64,000 nt of DNA, taken from Thermaerobacter sp. FW80. Lineage in GTDB: Bacteria; Bacillota; Sulfobacillia; Thermaerobacterales; Thermaerobacteraceae. The notes beneath the pieces are model-generated. The model saw only the letters and a list, made by a program, of their open reading frames with translations, ran no database searches and was not told the DNA's origin. The position numbers were made by a program, and so were the translations under genes. Below, in pieces: positions 25,397-37,684 of this stretch (its first letter is position 1; each line of letters opens with the position of its first letter). Location of the stretch: contig NZ_CP037895.1 in NCBI RefSeq assembly GCF_004634385.1, forward strand, positions 2,145,245 to 2,209,244. Reading direction: 5' to 3'.

Positions 25397-26416
25397 ATGC
25401 CGTACACGCCCTACGGCCCCATCGTCGACGCTCACGTGGACACCGTGCTGGATCTGGCCGCCGGCCGGCGCCGGCTGGGCGAGCGGTCGCCAGAGGGCCA
25501 CGTGGACCTGCCCCGCCTGGAGGAGGCGGGGGTGGGGGTGCAGGTCTTCGCCCACTGGATCGAGCCGGCCTACAAGCCCCACGCGGCCCTGGTCCGCTTC
25601 ATGGAGCTCTACGACGCCTTCCTGGCGGAGGTGGCCCGCAACGCCGACCGCATCGCGGTGGTCACGGGCGTGGACGACCTCCAGCGGACCCTGGCCGCCG
25701 GCAAGGTGGCCGCGGTCGTCGGCATCGAGGGCGGCGAGGTCCTCCACGGGCGTCTGGGCGTGCTGCGGCTGCTCCACCGGCTGGGGGTGCGGCTGGTCGG
25801 CCTGACCTGGAACGAGCGCAACGACCTGGCGGACGGCGCCGGCGACGGCCGCAGCGGCGGCGGGCTCTCGCAGCGGGGCGTGGCGGTGGTGCGGGAGATG
25901 AACCGCCTGGGGATGGTGGTCGACGTCAGCCACCTCTCCGACGCCGGCTTCTACGACGTCCTCGCGGTCTCCCGCCAGCCGGTGGTGGCCTCCCACTCCA
26001 ACTGCCGCGCCCTGTGCCCCCACCCGCGGAACCTCAGCGACGACCAGATCCGAGCCCTGGCCGCCCAGGGGGGCGTCATGGGCATGAACTTCTACGCCCG
26101 TTTCCTGCGGGCGGACGGTCCGGCCACGGTGGACGACGTGGTTCGACACATCGAACACGTGGCCTCGCTGGTGGGGCCCGAGCACGTCGGCCTCGGGTCG
26201 GACTTCGACGGCATCGGGGAGACGCCCCAGGGCCTGGAGGACGTCACCCGGCTGCCCAACCTGATCGAGGCGCTGCTGCGCCGCAACTGGAAGGAAGACC
26301 ACCTGCGGCTGGTCCTCGCCGAGAACTTCCTGCGGGTCTTCCGCCAGGTGTGGTCCGCGGGGGAGCCGGCCTATCCCGCGCCGGAGGAGCCCGACGTCGG
26401 CGGGCCCGGGCTGTGA
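25397..26416 (+). CDS. membrane dipeptidase (peptidase family M19)
   Basis: Renal-dipeptidase-like zinc dipeptidase, 339 aa. Motifs: DAHVDTVLDLA (metal His-x-Asp), GIEGGEVLHGRLGVLRLLHRLGVRLVGLTWNERN with the bridging Glu, VVDVSHLSDAGFYDVL, ASHSNCRAL and GLGSDFDGI. No signal peptide is visible, so it is probably cytosolic and may hydrolyse dipeptides, including D-amino-acid forms. It lies 36 bp after ymdB and upstream of an aminopeptidase gene, giving a peptide-turnover pair. Confidence 0.92.
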   Translation: MPYTPYGPIVDAHVDTVLDLAAGRRRLGERSPEGHVDLPRLEEAGVGVQVFAHWIEPAYKPHAALVRFMELYDAFLAEVARNADRIAVVTGVDDLQRTLAAGKVAAVVGIEGGEVLHGRLGVLRLLHRLGVRLVGLTWNERNDLADGAGDGRSGGGLSQRGVAVVREMNRLGMVVDVSHLSDAGFYDVLAVSRQPVVASHSNCRALCPHPRNLSDDQIRALAAQGGVMGMNFYARFLRADGPATVDDVVRHIEHVASLVGPEHVGLGSDFDGIGETPQGLEDVTRLPNLIEALLRRNWKEDHLRLVLAENFLRVFRQVWSAGEPAYPAPEEPDVGGPGL

Positions 26417-26614
26417 CGGCAGCCGGGTGCCGGGAGCGCCGGGGCAGGCCCTGGGCCGCAGGCTTGCCCATGCGGCGACCCCCGCGGCGCGGGGCGGGCG
26501 GCACCGGCCCGAGGGGCCGGGCGGCGGCACGGGCCAGGGCCGGTCTGCATCCCGGGGCCGGCCGGAGCCGGGGGAGGGGGCCGGGCCGGGGCGCGGAACA
26601 GGGGAGGGATCGCA

Positions 26615-28303
26615 TTGGCGCGCGCTGGCGTAGAGCTTCCCACGGTGGCCTTTCGCGTGGCGTCGGTGACCGAGGTGGACGCCGACGCCGTCGTGGTCAA
26701 TCTGTTCGAGGGGGTGCGCGTTCCCGGGGGCGCCACCGGCGCGGTGGACCAGGCCCTGGGCGGGGCGATCCGCGACGCCATCGCGGCGGGTGCCCTGCGC
26801 GGCCGCCTGGGCGAGGCGCTGGTGCTGCCCACGCTGGGCCGGCTGCCCGCCCGCTGGGTGATCGTGGCCGGCCTGGGACCGCGGGAGGGGTTCGGGCGGG
26901 CGGCGGCCCGCACGGCGTCGGCCGCGGCGCTGCGCGCCGCCCGGCGCCACGGCTGCCGCGAGGTGGCTACCATCGCCCACGGCGCCGGGATCGGGGGCCT
27001 GGCGCCGCAGTTGGCGGCGCTGGCCACCGTGGAGGGGGCGCTGCTGGGCCTCTACCGCTACCGCCGCGAACGCAGCCCGGGCCGCCGGGCACCCGGTGCC
27101 GCGCCGGGGGACGGGGCGGCGGGCACGCCGGCGGAGGCGGGGGCGCCGGGCCTGCTGGGCGCGGCCGTCGACCCCACCGGGCGGCGCGGCGGCGAGCCGC
27201 TGGGTTCCGGCTCCGCCCAGGATCCGACGGATGAACGCGGCGTGGAGCGCCTCTGGCTGATCGACCGCACCGACGCCCAGCAGGCGGCCCTGGAGCGCGG
27301 GCTCGAGGAGGGCCGCGTGGTGGCCGAGGCGGTGATGGTCGCCCGGCAGCTGGGCAACCGGCCGGCCAACGACCTGACGCCGGCCCGCCTCGCCGCGGCG
27401 GCCCTGGAGCTCGAAGACCTCCCGGGCATCCAGGTCACCGTGCTGGACGAGGACGCGTTGCGCCAGCAGGGATTCGGCGCCATCCTGGCCGTCGGCCAGG
27501 GCAGCGCCCAGCCGCCCCGGCTGGTGGCCATCGACTACGTGGGGCCGGGTCGCGATGCGTCGGAGCCGCCGGACGCGGCCTTCATCGGTAAGGGCGTCAC
27601 CTTCGACACCGGCGGCATCTCCCTCAAGCCGCGCGAGGGCATGGAGGACATGAAGTTCGACATGATGGGCGCCGCCGCGGTGATCGGCGCCCTCCACGCG
27701 GTGTCGCGGCTGCGCCTGCCGGCGCGGCTGCTGGGCGTGGTGGCGGCGGTGGAGAACATGCCCGGCGGGCGCGCCTTCAAGCCCGGCGACGTGATCACCA
27801 CCTACGACGGCACCACGGTGGAGGTCAACAACACCGACGCCGAGGGCCGGCTGATCCTGGCCGACGCCATGGCCTACGCCCGCCAGCGTGGCGCGCGGCG
27901 GCTGGTCGACCTGGCGACCCTGACGGGCGCCATGGTCATCGCCCTCGGCGACCACGTGGCGGGCCTCTTCGCCAACGATGACGCCTGGGCGGCGCGGGTC
28001 CTGCGGGCGGCGGACGCAGCCGGCGAACCCCTCTGGCGCCTGCCGCTGGTGGCCGCCTACCGCCGCCGGCTGCGCAGCGAGTACGCCGACCTGCGCAACA
28101 CGGGGGGCCGGGCGGCGGGCTCCATCCTGGCCGCCCTGTTCCTGGCGACCTTCGCCGGCGAGACGCCCTGGGCGCACCTGGACATCGCCGGCGTCGCCTG
28201 GTCGGACCAGGTGGAGGGCGATCACGGCAAGGGCGCTACCGGCTACGGCGTGCGCACCCTGGTGGAGCTGGCCCGCAACCTGGCGGCGGGGGGACGGTCG
28301 TGA
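26615..28303 (+). CDS. pepA: leucyl aminopeptidase (M17)
   Basis: Dimetal cytosolic aminopeptidase, 562 aa. N-terminal macro-like domain (about 1-155), then a Gly/Ala/Pro linker unusually long for the family (about 150-210), then the catalytic domain: FIGKGVTFDTGGISLKP (metal Lys/Asp), the signature NTDAEGRL, and LTGAMVIALGDHVAGLF. A TTG start at 26615 is supported by GGGGAGGGAT at 26601-26610. The stop overlaps the next gene as GTGA. The 198-bp gap before it contains a small hairpin (CCGGCCC/GGGCCGG type near 26504-26520) and no promoter that I can see. Confidence 0.93.
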   Translation: MARAGVELPTVAFRVASVTEVDADAVVVNLFEGVRVPGGATGAVDQALGGAIRDAIAAGALRGRLGEALVLPTLGRLPARWVIVAGLGPREGFGRAAARTASAAALRAARRHGCREVATIAHGAGIGGLAPQLAALATVEGALLGLYRYRRERSPGRRAPGAAPGDGAAGTPAEAGAPGLLGAAVDPTGRRGGEPLGSGSAQDPTDERGVERLWLIDRTDAQQAALERGLEEGRVVAEAVMVARQLGNRPANDLTPARLAAAALELEDLPGIQVTVLDEDALRQQGFGAILAVGQGSAQPPRLVAIDYVGPGRDASEPPDAAFIGKGVTFDTGGISLKPREGMEDMKFDMMGAAAVIGALHAVSRLRLPARLLGVVAAVENMPGGRAFKPGDVITTYDGTTVEVNNTDAEGRLILADAMAYARQRGARRLVDLATLTGAMVIALGDHVAGLFANDDAWAARVLRAADAAGEPLWRLPLVAAYRRRLRSEYADLRNTGGRAAGSILAALFLATFAGETPWAHLDIAGVAWSDQVEGDHGKGATGYGVRTLVELARNLAAGGRS

Positions 28304-29238
28304 CGGAGGGCCGCGGGCTCGCCGACGGGCCCGGGGGGGACGTCGGCCCCGGACGGCCGGGCCCGGGGGCGGACGGATCCGGCGAGGCCGCTGCCCGGGA
28401 GGGTGGCGCCGACCTGCACACCCACACCACCGCCTCCGACGGCACGGTGACGCCGGAGGAGCGGATCCAGATGGCCCGCCGGGCCGGCCTGGAGTACGTG
28501 GGCATCACCGATCACGACACCCTGGCCGGCCTGCCCGCGGCCCGGGCGGCGGCGCGGGCCGCGGGGATCGGCCTGGTCCCCGGGGTGGAGCTCAGCACCG
28601 ACGTGGACCTGGGTAGCCGCCGGGTGGGCGTGCACGTGCTGGGGTACTGGGTCAAGGAGGACGACCCGCCCCTGGTGGAACTGCTCGCCCAGCGGCGGGC
28701 ATCGCGGGAGCGGCGCCTGGCACGCATCCTGGAGCGATTGGCCCAGGTGGGCATCGCCCTCGACGAGGGGCGGATCCGGGCCCTGGCCCGGGGGGGTGCC
28801 GTGGGCCGACCCCACGTGGCGCGGGCGCTGGTCGAGGCCGGCGTGGTGGCCACCGTCGCGGAGGCCTTCGAGCGGTACCTGACGCCCGGCAAGCCGGGCT
28901 ACGTGCCCCGGGCGCCGCTGGCACCCGAGGCGGCCATCGCCGCCATCCGCGCGGCGGGCGGCGTTCCCGTGCTGGCCCACCCGGGCCTGCTCCCGGAGCG
29001 GTTGCACGCCCTGTGGCCCGTCTGGCAGCGCCACGGCCTGGCGGGCGTGGAGGTCTACCACACCAAGCACTCGCCGGAGCAGGCGGCCGCCTTCCTTCGG
29101 CGGGCGCGGGAACTCGACCTGCTGCCGACGGGCGGGTCGGATTGCCACGGCCCCCAGCCCGGGCAGCCGGCGCTGATCGGGCGCGTGCGCATCCCGGTGG
29201 AGTGGGTGGAGCGGCTGCGGGAGCGCTCGGCGCGTTGA
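28300..29238 (+). CDS. PHP-domain phosphoesterase (YciV/RNase AM-like)
   Basis: Polymerase-and-histidinol-phosphatase fold metalloenzyme, 312 aa. After a Gly-rich N-terminus (about 1-40) come DLHTHTTASDGTVTPEE, YVGITDHDTLAG, VPGVELSTD, VLAHPG and TGGSDCHGP, the full set of PHP metal ligands. Relatives include nucleoside-3',5'-bisphosphate phosphatases and 5'-3' exoribonucleases acting on small RNAs; which applies is not decidable here. The GTG start overlaps the pepA stop (GTGA). Confidence 0.87.
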   Translation: MTEGRGLADGPGGDVGPGRPGPGADGSGEAAAREGGADLHTHTTASDGTVTPEERIQMARRAGLEYVGITDHDTLAGLPAARAAARAAGIGLVPGVELSTDVDLGSRRVGVHVLGYWVKEDDPPLVELLAQRRASRERRLARILERLAQVGIALDEGRIRALARGGAVGRPHVARALVEAGVVATVAEAFERYLTPGKPGYVPRAPLAPEAAIAAIRAAGGVPVLAHPGLLPERLHALWPVWQRHGLAGVEVYHTKHSPEQAAAFLRRARELDLLPTGGSDCHGPQPGQPALIGRVRIPVEWVERLRERSAR

Positions 29239-29316
29239 GGCGCGGGGACCGGGGGAGGGGCGCGCGGCCGCGGCGGCGGTCGGCGGGGGCCGGGCCTGCG
29301 GCGCGTCCCCGCGCCC
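29239..29316. repeat. 11-bp inverted repeat after the PHP gene
   Basis: GGCGCGGGGAC (29239-29249) and GTCCCCGCGCC (29306-29316) are perfect complements enclosing 56 GC-rich bases. This may fold as a branched terminator or 3' stabiliser. No T-run. Confidence 0.4.
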
Positions 29317-29386
29317 CCGGGCCGTCCCGCCCCCGCATGGGCTGGGGCGCGGATGCATAGACCTCCCAGCAGGGGGGTCAAGCTCG

Positions 29387-29716
29387 ATGAGCCGTTCCGC
29401 CCGATGGTCCGACCGCTCCCGGGGGTCGTCCCCGTCCGCCGCCGGGCGGGTCGGGGCGGCCGGTGCGGCGACCAGCGAGTGGCAGTATCGGGTCCTGCTC
29501 CTGGAGCGCCGGGTCGTGACGCTGCGGCGCAGCCGTCGGGTGCTGCTGGAGCTGCTGGCCACCCAGCAGGCGTACTACGAGGCGGAGGTCGACCGCCTGC
29601 GCCGGCGGGTGGACGAGCTGGAGCGGCAGCGCCAGCGCCTGCTGGCGTTCATCCGGCGGCGCCGGGTGCTGGTGGGAAGGGCGGCGGCGGAGGCAGGCGG
29701 CGCGCCGCCGCCGTGA
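29387..29716 (+). CDS. small coiled-coil protein of unknown function
   Basis: 109 aa; I do not recognise the family. ATG 29387 has AGGGGGG at 29371-29377. After a Ser/Arg-rich start, residues 30-95 are a continuous amphipathic helix (YRVLLLERRVVTLRRSRRVLLELLATQQAYYEAEVDRL...), very rich in Arg and Leu, consistent with a dimeric coiled coil that may bind nucleic acid or another protein. The last 68 bp overlap the convergent zinc-ribbon gene on the other strand. Confidence 0.6.
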   Translation: MSRSARWSDRSRGSSPSAAGRVGAAGAATSEWQYRVLLLERRVVTLRRSRRVLLELLATQQAYYEAEVDRLRRRVDELERQRQRLLAFIRRRRVLVGRAAAEAGGAPPP

Positions 29717-30500
29717 ACATCGACTCGGGTCCCGTGAAGCCGCAGAGCTCGCAGCGCACCGTCAGCTCGGGACCGCCGTCGGCGGCCGTCGCCAGGGTGG
29801 GGCCCGACCGCCACTGCTCCACCTGGCCGGTGTGGGGATCCTTGCGGACCGACCAGAGCACCGGCCAGGCCAAGTCGAAGGAGGCCCGGTTGCCGGTGCA
29901 ACGCGGACACGCGTAGGGCGGTCGGTGGCTGAGGGACGCCAGCGCCGCTTGCCAGGGCGGGACGGCCCCCGGGGCGGCCGGTCCACCGGTGGCCCAGGAT
30001 GCGGCCCCGGGCCCAGCGGCCTCGCCGGCGGCCCGGGATGGGGCTCCGTGGCCAGCCGCCTCGCCGGTGGCCCAGGATGCTGCCCCCTGGCCAGCGGCCT
30101 CGCCGGTGGCCCTGGAGGGGGCCCCGGCGCCAGGCGCCTCGCCGGTAGCCCAGGGCGCGGCCCCGTGGCCGGCCGCAGCGGCATCCGCCGGGACCCCGCC
30201 TGCAGCGGAGGCGGCCGTTCCACGCGCATCCCCCGCCGGCGGATCGGCCACCCGCGCCCCGGCGGCACCCGTGGTCGCCCCGTCGCCGCCGGCCCCGGCG
30301 CCCGCGGCCGCCACCGCGCCATGGCCTGCCGTCGCCGCTGGGCCCGCAACCCATGGGGATTCCCCACCCGCCCCGATCCCCTCGTCCACCGCCTCCGGCC
30401 GATCCGTCGCCCCGGCCGACGCACCCGCGCGGGGGTCGCCCTCCCCGCCGGCCGCCGGATCGGGGCCGGCGGTGCCGCCGGCCGGTTCGTCCCGGTCCAC
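29649..30500 (-). CDS. zinc-ribbon protein with 13-residue repeats
   Basis: 283 aa; family not recognised. The start is GTG 30500, placed eight bases after GGAGG in GGAGGTGAT (30513-30505); GTG 30515 and ATG 30506 are alternatives. The N-terminal two thirds are Ala/Gly/Pro-rich and include five 13-residue repeats such as GEAAGHGAPSRAA. The C-terminal 85 residues look folded: YACPRCTGNRASFDLAWPVL, then LTVRCELCGFTG, two CxxC knuckles of a zinc ribbon, with conserved-looking Trp and hydrophobic spacing. A role in nucleic-acid binding is inferred from the ribbon only. Opposite in strand to its neighbours. Confidence 0.55.
   Translation of the reverse strand: MDRDEPAGGTAGPDPAAGGEGDPRAGASAGATDRPEAVDEGIGAGGESPWVAGPAATAGHGAVAAAGAGAGGDGATTGAAGARVADPPAGDARGTAASAAGGVPADAAAAGHGAAPWATGEAPGAGAPSRATGEAAGQGAASWATGEAAGHGAPSRAAGEAAGPGAASWATGGPAAPGAVPPWQAALASLSHRPPYACPRCTGNRASFDLAWPVLWSVRKDPHTGQVEQWRSGPTLATAADGGPELTVRCELCGFTGPESMFTAAARRLPPPPPFPPAPGAAG
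29989..30183. repeat. five 39-bp tandem repeats inside the zinc-ribbon gene
   Basis: Units start at 29989, 30028, 30067, 30106 and 30145, each exactly 39 bp (13 codons), sharing GCCTCGCCGGTGGCCCAGGA-type sequence. In-frame period and degeneration between units fit expansion of a coding linker rather than a CRISPR array. Confidence 0.85.
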
Positions 30501-30640
30501 GACCATCACCTCCACCGGGGCTTCCCATCGGTCTACGCCCTAGGTTTCCCGCCGCCGCGCCGGGGCACGCGGGTCCCGGCGCCGCGGTGCCCTGGGCGCG
30601 AGGGCTGGCCGGCCCCGTGCCCCCGGCCGGAGCGTCCGCA

Positions 30641-30670
30641 TTGCCCGGCCCGCGGCCCAGCGTCCATAAT
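30641..30670 (+). promoter_or_regulatory. probable miaB promoter
   Basis: TTGCCC (30641-30646), an 18-bp spacer and CATAAT (30665-30670) precede miaB by 30 bp. The Shine-Dalgarno GGAGG follows at about 30684. Confidence 0.5.
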
Positions 30671-30699
30671 CAACAGAGGACCGAAGGAGGAAGCGAGCC

Positions 30700-32253
30700 A
30701 TGGAGACCCTGCCCCTGATGCCCGGGCCGTCGGCGCGGGCCCTCGACTACCGCGCCCTGCAGGCCCAGTGGGCCGCCCGCTACGGCGCATACCGCGACGA
30801 GCAGGGCGTCTGGCGCCTGCCCGACGGCCGCACGCTGGCGGAGTCCATCTTCGGCAAGCCCCGGCCGGCGTACAAGATCCTGACCTGGGGCTGCCAGATG
30901 AACGAGCGGGACAGCGAGATCCTGGCCGGGCAATTAGAAGAGATGGGCATGGTCCCGGCGGGGCTGCTGGACGAGGCGGACCTGGTGCTGCTCAACACCT
31001 GCGCCGTGCGCGAGACGGCGGAGGAGAAGGTCTTCGGCACCATCGGCTACCTCAAGGCGTTCAAGCAGAAGAACCCGGAGATGATCCTCGGGCTGTGCGG
31101 CTGCATGGCGCAGGAGGAGGCCACCATCCGCCGCATCCAGCGGTACTACCCCCACGTGGACTTGGTCTTCGGCACCCACAACGTCCACCAGCTGCCCCAG
31201 CTGATCGAGCGGGTGCGACGGGAAGAGGGCATGGTGGTGGACGTCTGGCAGGCGGCCGAGGGGGTGGTGGAGCACCTGCCCTCGCGCCGCGCCGGTGGCG
31301 TGAAGGCGTGGGTCAACATCATCTACGGGTGCGACAAGTTCTGCACCTTCTGCATCGTGCCCACCACCCGCGGCCGCGAGCGCAGCCGCCGCCCGGAGGA
31401 CGTGATCGCCGAGGTGGAGTACCTGGCCGCGGAGGGGTACAAGGAGGTCACCCTGCTCGGCCAGAACGTCAACTCCTACGGCAAGGACCTGGGCATCGGC
31501 TTCGACTTCGCGGACCTCCTGGCGCGGCTCGACCGGGTGCCGGGGATCCGCTGGATCCGCTACACCACCTCCCACCCGCGGGACTTCACGGACAAACTCA
31601 TCCGGACCATCGCGGAATCCGACAAGGTGACCGAGCACTTCCACCTGCCCGTGCAGTCGGGGTCCAACCACGTCCTGCGCTGGATGAACCGGCGTTACAC
31701 CCGGGAGTACTACCTGCGACTGATCGAGAGGATCCGTACCGCGGTGCCCGACGCCTGCATCACCACGGACATCATCGTCGGCTTCCCGAAGGAGACTGAG
31801 GAGGACTTCCAGCAGACCCTGGACCTGGTGCGGCAGGTGGAGTTCGACAACGCCTTCACCTTCATCTACTCGCCGCGGGAGGGCACGCCGGCCGCCCGCT
31901 GGCCCCAGCTGCCGCGGGAGGTCAAGCAGGAGCGGCTGGAGCGGCTGATGGAGGTCCAGTACGCCATCAACCTGCGGAAGAACCAGCGGCTGGTCGGCCA
32001 GCAGGCCGTCGTCCTGATCGACGGGCCGAGCAAGAAGAATCCGCAGGTCCTCAGCGCCCGGACGCGGACCAACAAGCTGGTCCTGGTCCCCGGGGATGCG
32101 GCCTGGGCCGGCCGGTTCGCCCGGGTGGCGATCACCCGTGCCCAGACCTTCACCCTCGAGGGGCGGGTGGTGGAGCTGCTGCCCGACGACGCGCCGGAGA
32201 TCGGTCGGCACGGCCAGTTCGCGCCCTACGTCGCCGTGGCGCAGGGCGCCTGA
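30700..32253 (+). CDS. miaB: tRNA-2-methylthio-N6-dimethylallyladenosine synthase MiaB
   Basis: Radical-SAM methylthiotransferase acting on position 37 of tRNAs reading UNN codons, after MiaA. The N-terminal MTTase domain supplies Cys65 (WGCQMNERDSE), Cys101 (NTCAVRE) and Cys135 (GCMAQEE) for the auxiliary cluster. The radical SAM motif CxxxCxxC is Cys211/215/218 in YGCDKFCTFCIVP. A TRAM RNA-binding domain ends the protein (about 445-510). 517 aa includes about 50 extra N-terminal residues. ATG start with GGAGG upstream. First gene of a miaB-mutS-mutL-miaA cluster, so both steps of the tRNA modification flank the mismatch repair genes. Confidence 0.97.
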   Translation: METLPLMPGPSARALDYRALQAQWAARYGAYRDEQGVWRLPDGRTLAESIFGKPRPAYKILTWGCQMNERDSEILAGQLEEMGMVPAGLLDEADLVLLNTCAVRETAEEKVFGTIGYLKAFKQKNPEMILGLCGCMAQEEATIRRIQRYYPHVDLVFGTHNVHQLPQLIERVRREEGMVVDVWQAAEGVVEHLPSRRAGGVKAWVNIIYGCDKFCTFCIVPTTRGRERSRRPEDVIAEVEYLAAEGYKEVTLLGQNVNSYGKDLGIGFDFADLLARLDRVPGIRWIRYTTSHPRDFTDKLIRTIAESDKVTEHFHLPVQSGSNHVLRWMNRRYTREYYLRLIERIRTAVPDACITTDIIVGFPKETEEDFQQTLDLVRQVEFDNAFTFIYSPREGTPAARWPQLPREVKQERLERLMEVQYAINLRKNQRLVGQQAVVLIDGPSKKNPQVLSARTRTNKLVLVPGDAAWAGRFARVAITRAQTFTLEGRVVELLPDDAPEIGRHGQFAPYVAVAQGA

Positions 32254-32316
32254 CGGCGGGGTGCGGGACCGCGTCGGGACGCCGGTCCCAGGGCGGGGGG
32301 TGGCAGGCTGACGCCG

Positions 32317-35559
<3,243 letters not shown>

Positions 35560-37684
35560 GGTGGTCGAGCGGCCCGCCTCGGTGGTCAAGGAGCTGGTGG
35601 AGAACAGCCTGGACGCCAGCGCCCGCAGGATCCGCGTCGCCGTCGAGGCGGGCGGACTGCGGTCCATCGTGGTGGCCGACGACGGCTGCGGCATGGATCC
35701 CGAGGACGCGGTCCTGGCCCTGGAGCGCCACGCGACCAGCAAGATCACCCGCCTCGACGACCTGGTACACGCCGGCACCCTGGGCTTCCGCGGGGAGGCC
35801 CTGGCCGCCATCGCCTCCGTCGCCCGCGTCGAGCTGCTGACCCGGGCCGCCGACGCCGACGCCGGCTGCCGCGTGGTGGTGGAGGGGGGGACGCGGCGCA
35901 GCGTCGGCCCCTGGGCCAGCCCGCCGGGCACCCGCGTGACGGTGCGGGACCTCTTCTTCAACACCCCGGCCCGCCGCAAGCACCTCAAGGGGCCGGCGGC
36001 GGAGTTCGGCCGCATCGCCGACGTGGTCACCGCCCACGCCCTGGCCCGACCGGAGGTGCGCTTCGAACTCTGGCACGACGGCCGTCCGGTGCTGCAGACC
36101 TCCGGCAGCGGCGACCGCGCCGTCGCGGTGCTGGAATGCTTCGGGCCCGACGTGGCGGCGGCCCTGATCCCCGTGGCCGGCCGACGCGACGGGTACCGGG
36201 TGGAGGGGTACGTGGGGGCGCCGCGGGTGGCGCGGGCCAGCCGGGCGTGGCAGTTCATCAGCGTCAACCGCCGGCCCGTGCAGGTGGCGAGCCTGCGCTT
36301 CAGCCTGGAGAACGCCTACCGGCACCTGCTGCCGGCCCGCCGCCATCCCGTGGCCGTGATCGAGGTCGCCGTACCCGGCGAGGAGGTCGACGTCAACGTC
36401 CACCCGGCCAAGCTGGAGGTCCGCCTCGCCCGGGAGCGCGCGGTGGCCGGCCTCCTCTACGAGGCGGTCCGCGAGGCGCTGGCGGACCGCGACCTGCTGC
36501 GACCGGGCGCCGGATGGGGACGGGAGGCCGAGCGGGCCGGGCCGCCCCGCCCCGGCGCCGGGGCCGGGCGGCCCGGCGCCCCGCGGTTCGTCCGCGGCGC
36601 CACCTGGGCCGGGGCCAGCGGGGCGGCCGCCGCGGGCGGGGAGGCGGGCGGCGGGGCGGGGGACGGCCAGGCCCTCCCGGCCTGCGGCCCCGCGGGGCCG
36701 CAGGCCGGGCGCGCTCCCGGGCGGGGCGCCGACCCGCCGTGGCAGTCGGCGGCCGCGGCCGCCGAGGGGCCCGGCCCCTACGGGACGCCGGCTCCGGTGG
36801 CGGCATGGGTCGAGGTCTTTGGCCGCCACGGGGCCCCCGGTGCCGGCGGCCCCGCCCCACCCGGCGAGGCGACGGCGCCGGCGGCCACGGGGCCGTCGCC
36901 CGCCGGACGGGCGGTCGCCGACGGCCGCGACCTCCTGCGGCACCTCCAGCCCCTGGGGCAGGTGGTGGGCACCTACCTGGCCTGCGCGGGTCCCGACGGC
37001 CTCTACCTGGTGGACCAGCACGCGGCCCACGAGCGCATCTACTTCGAGCGCTTCCTCCGGGAGGGCGACGCGCCCGGCGGCGTGCCGGCGCAGGTGCTGG
37101 CGGTGCCCGTGGTGGTCGACCTGCCGCCGTCGGAGGCCGCCCTGCTGGTGGAGCACGCCGCCGCCGTGGCGAGGCTGGGGTTCCGCGTCGAGCCCTTCGG
37201 CCCGCACGCCGTCGCGGTCCGCGCCGTGCCGGCGGCGCTGGCCGACCGGCCGACGGCGGCCCTGCTGAGCGATCTCCTCTCCCGCCTCTTGACCGAGGCG
37301 GTGCTGGGCGAGGGGGACGGCGCCGTCGCGGGTCGGGATCATGGGCCGCCGCCGGATCCGGGGGCGGGGGCAGCCCGGGGGCGGGTGCGGGCGTCGTCGA
37401 CGGACGGCGCGGGGGACGGCGCGGGGGCGACGCCCGGGTCGGCGGGCACCCCCGCCTCCCTGACGGCCCTCGACACCGAGCGCGCCGCCCGCATCCTGGC
37501 CGCGTGCAAGGCGGCCATCAAGGCGGGGGACCGGCTCCATCCCCGGGAGATGGCCCAGCTGCTGGCCGACCTGGCCGCCTGCCGGCAACCATATGCGTGC
37601 CCCCACGGGCGGCCGACGGTGATCCGCCTCGGCGTCGAGGAGCTGGAGCGCCGCTTCGGCCGCCGCGGCGGAGGGTGATCCGGC

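Noticed and set aside
23933-28225. Long minus-strand frame (1430 codons) antisense to rny, ymdB, dipeptidase and pepA
   Set aside because: The translation is His/Gln/Gly-rich with no family motif; the plus-strand genes are unambiguous.
29989-30183. CRISPR-like array of 39-bp units
   Set aside because: Units are contiguous without unique spacers, diverge from each other, keep a codon period and lie inside a coding frame.
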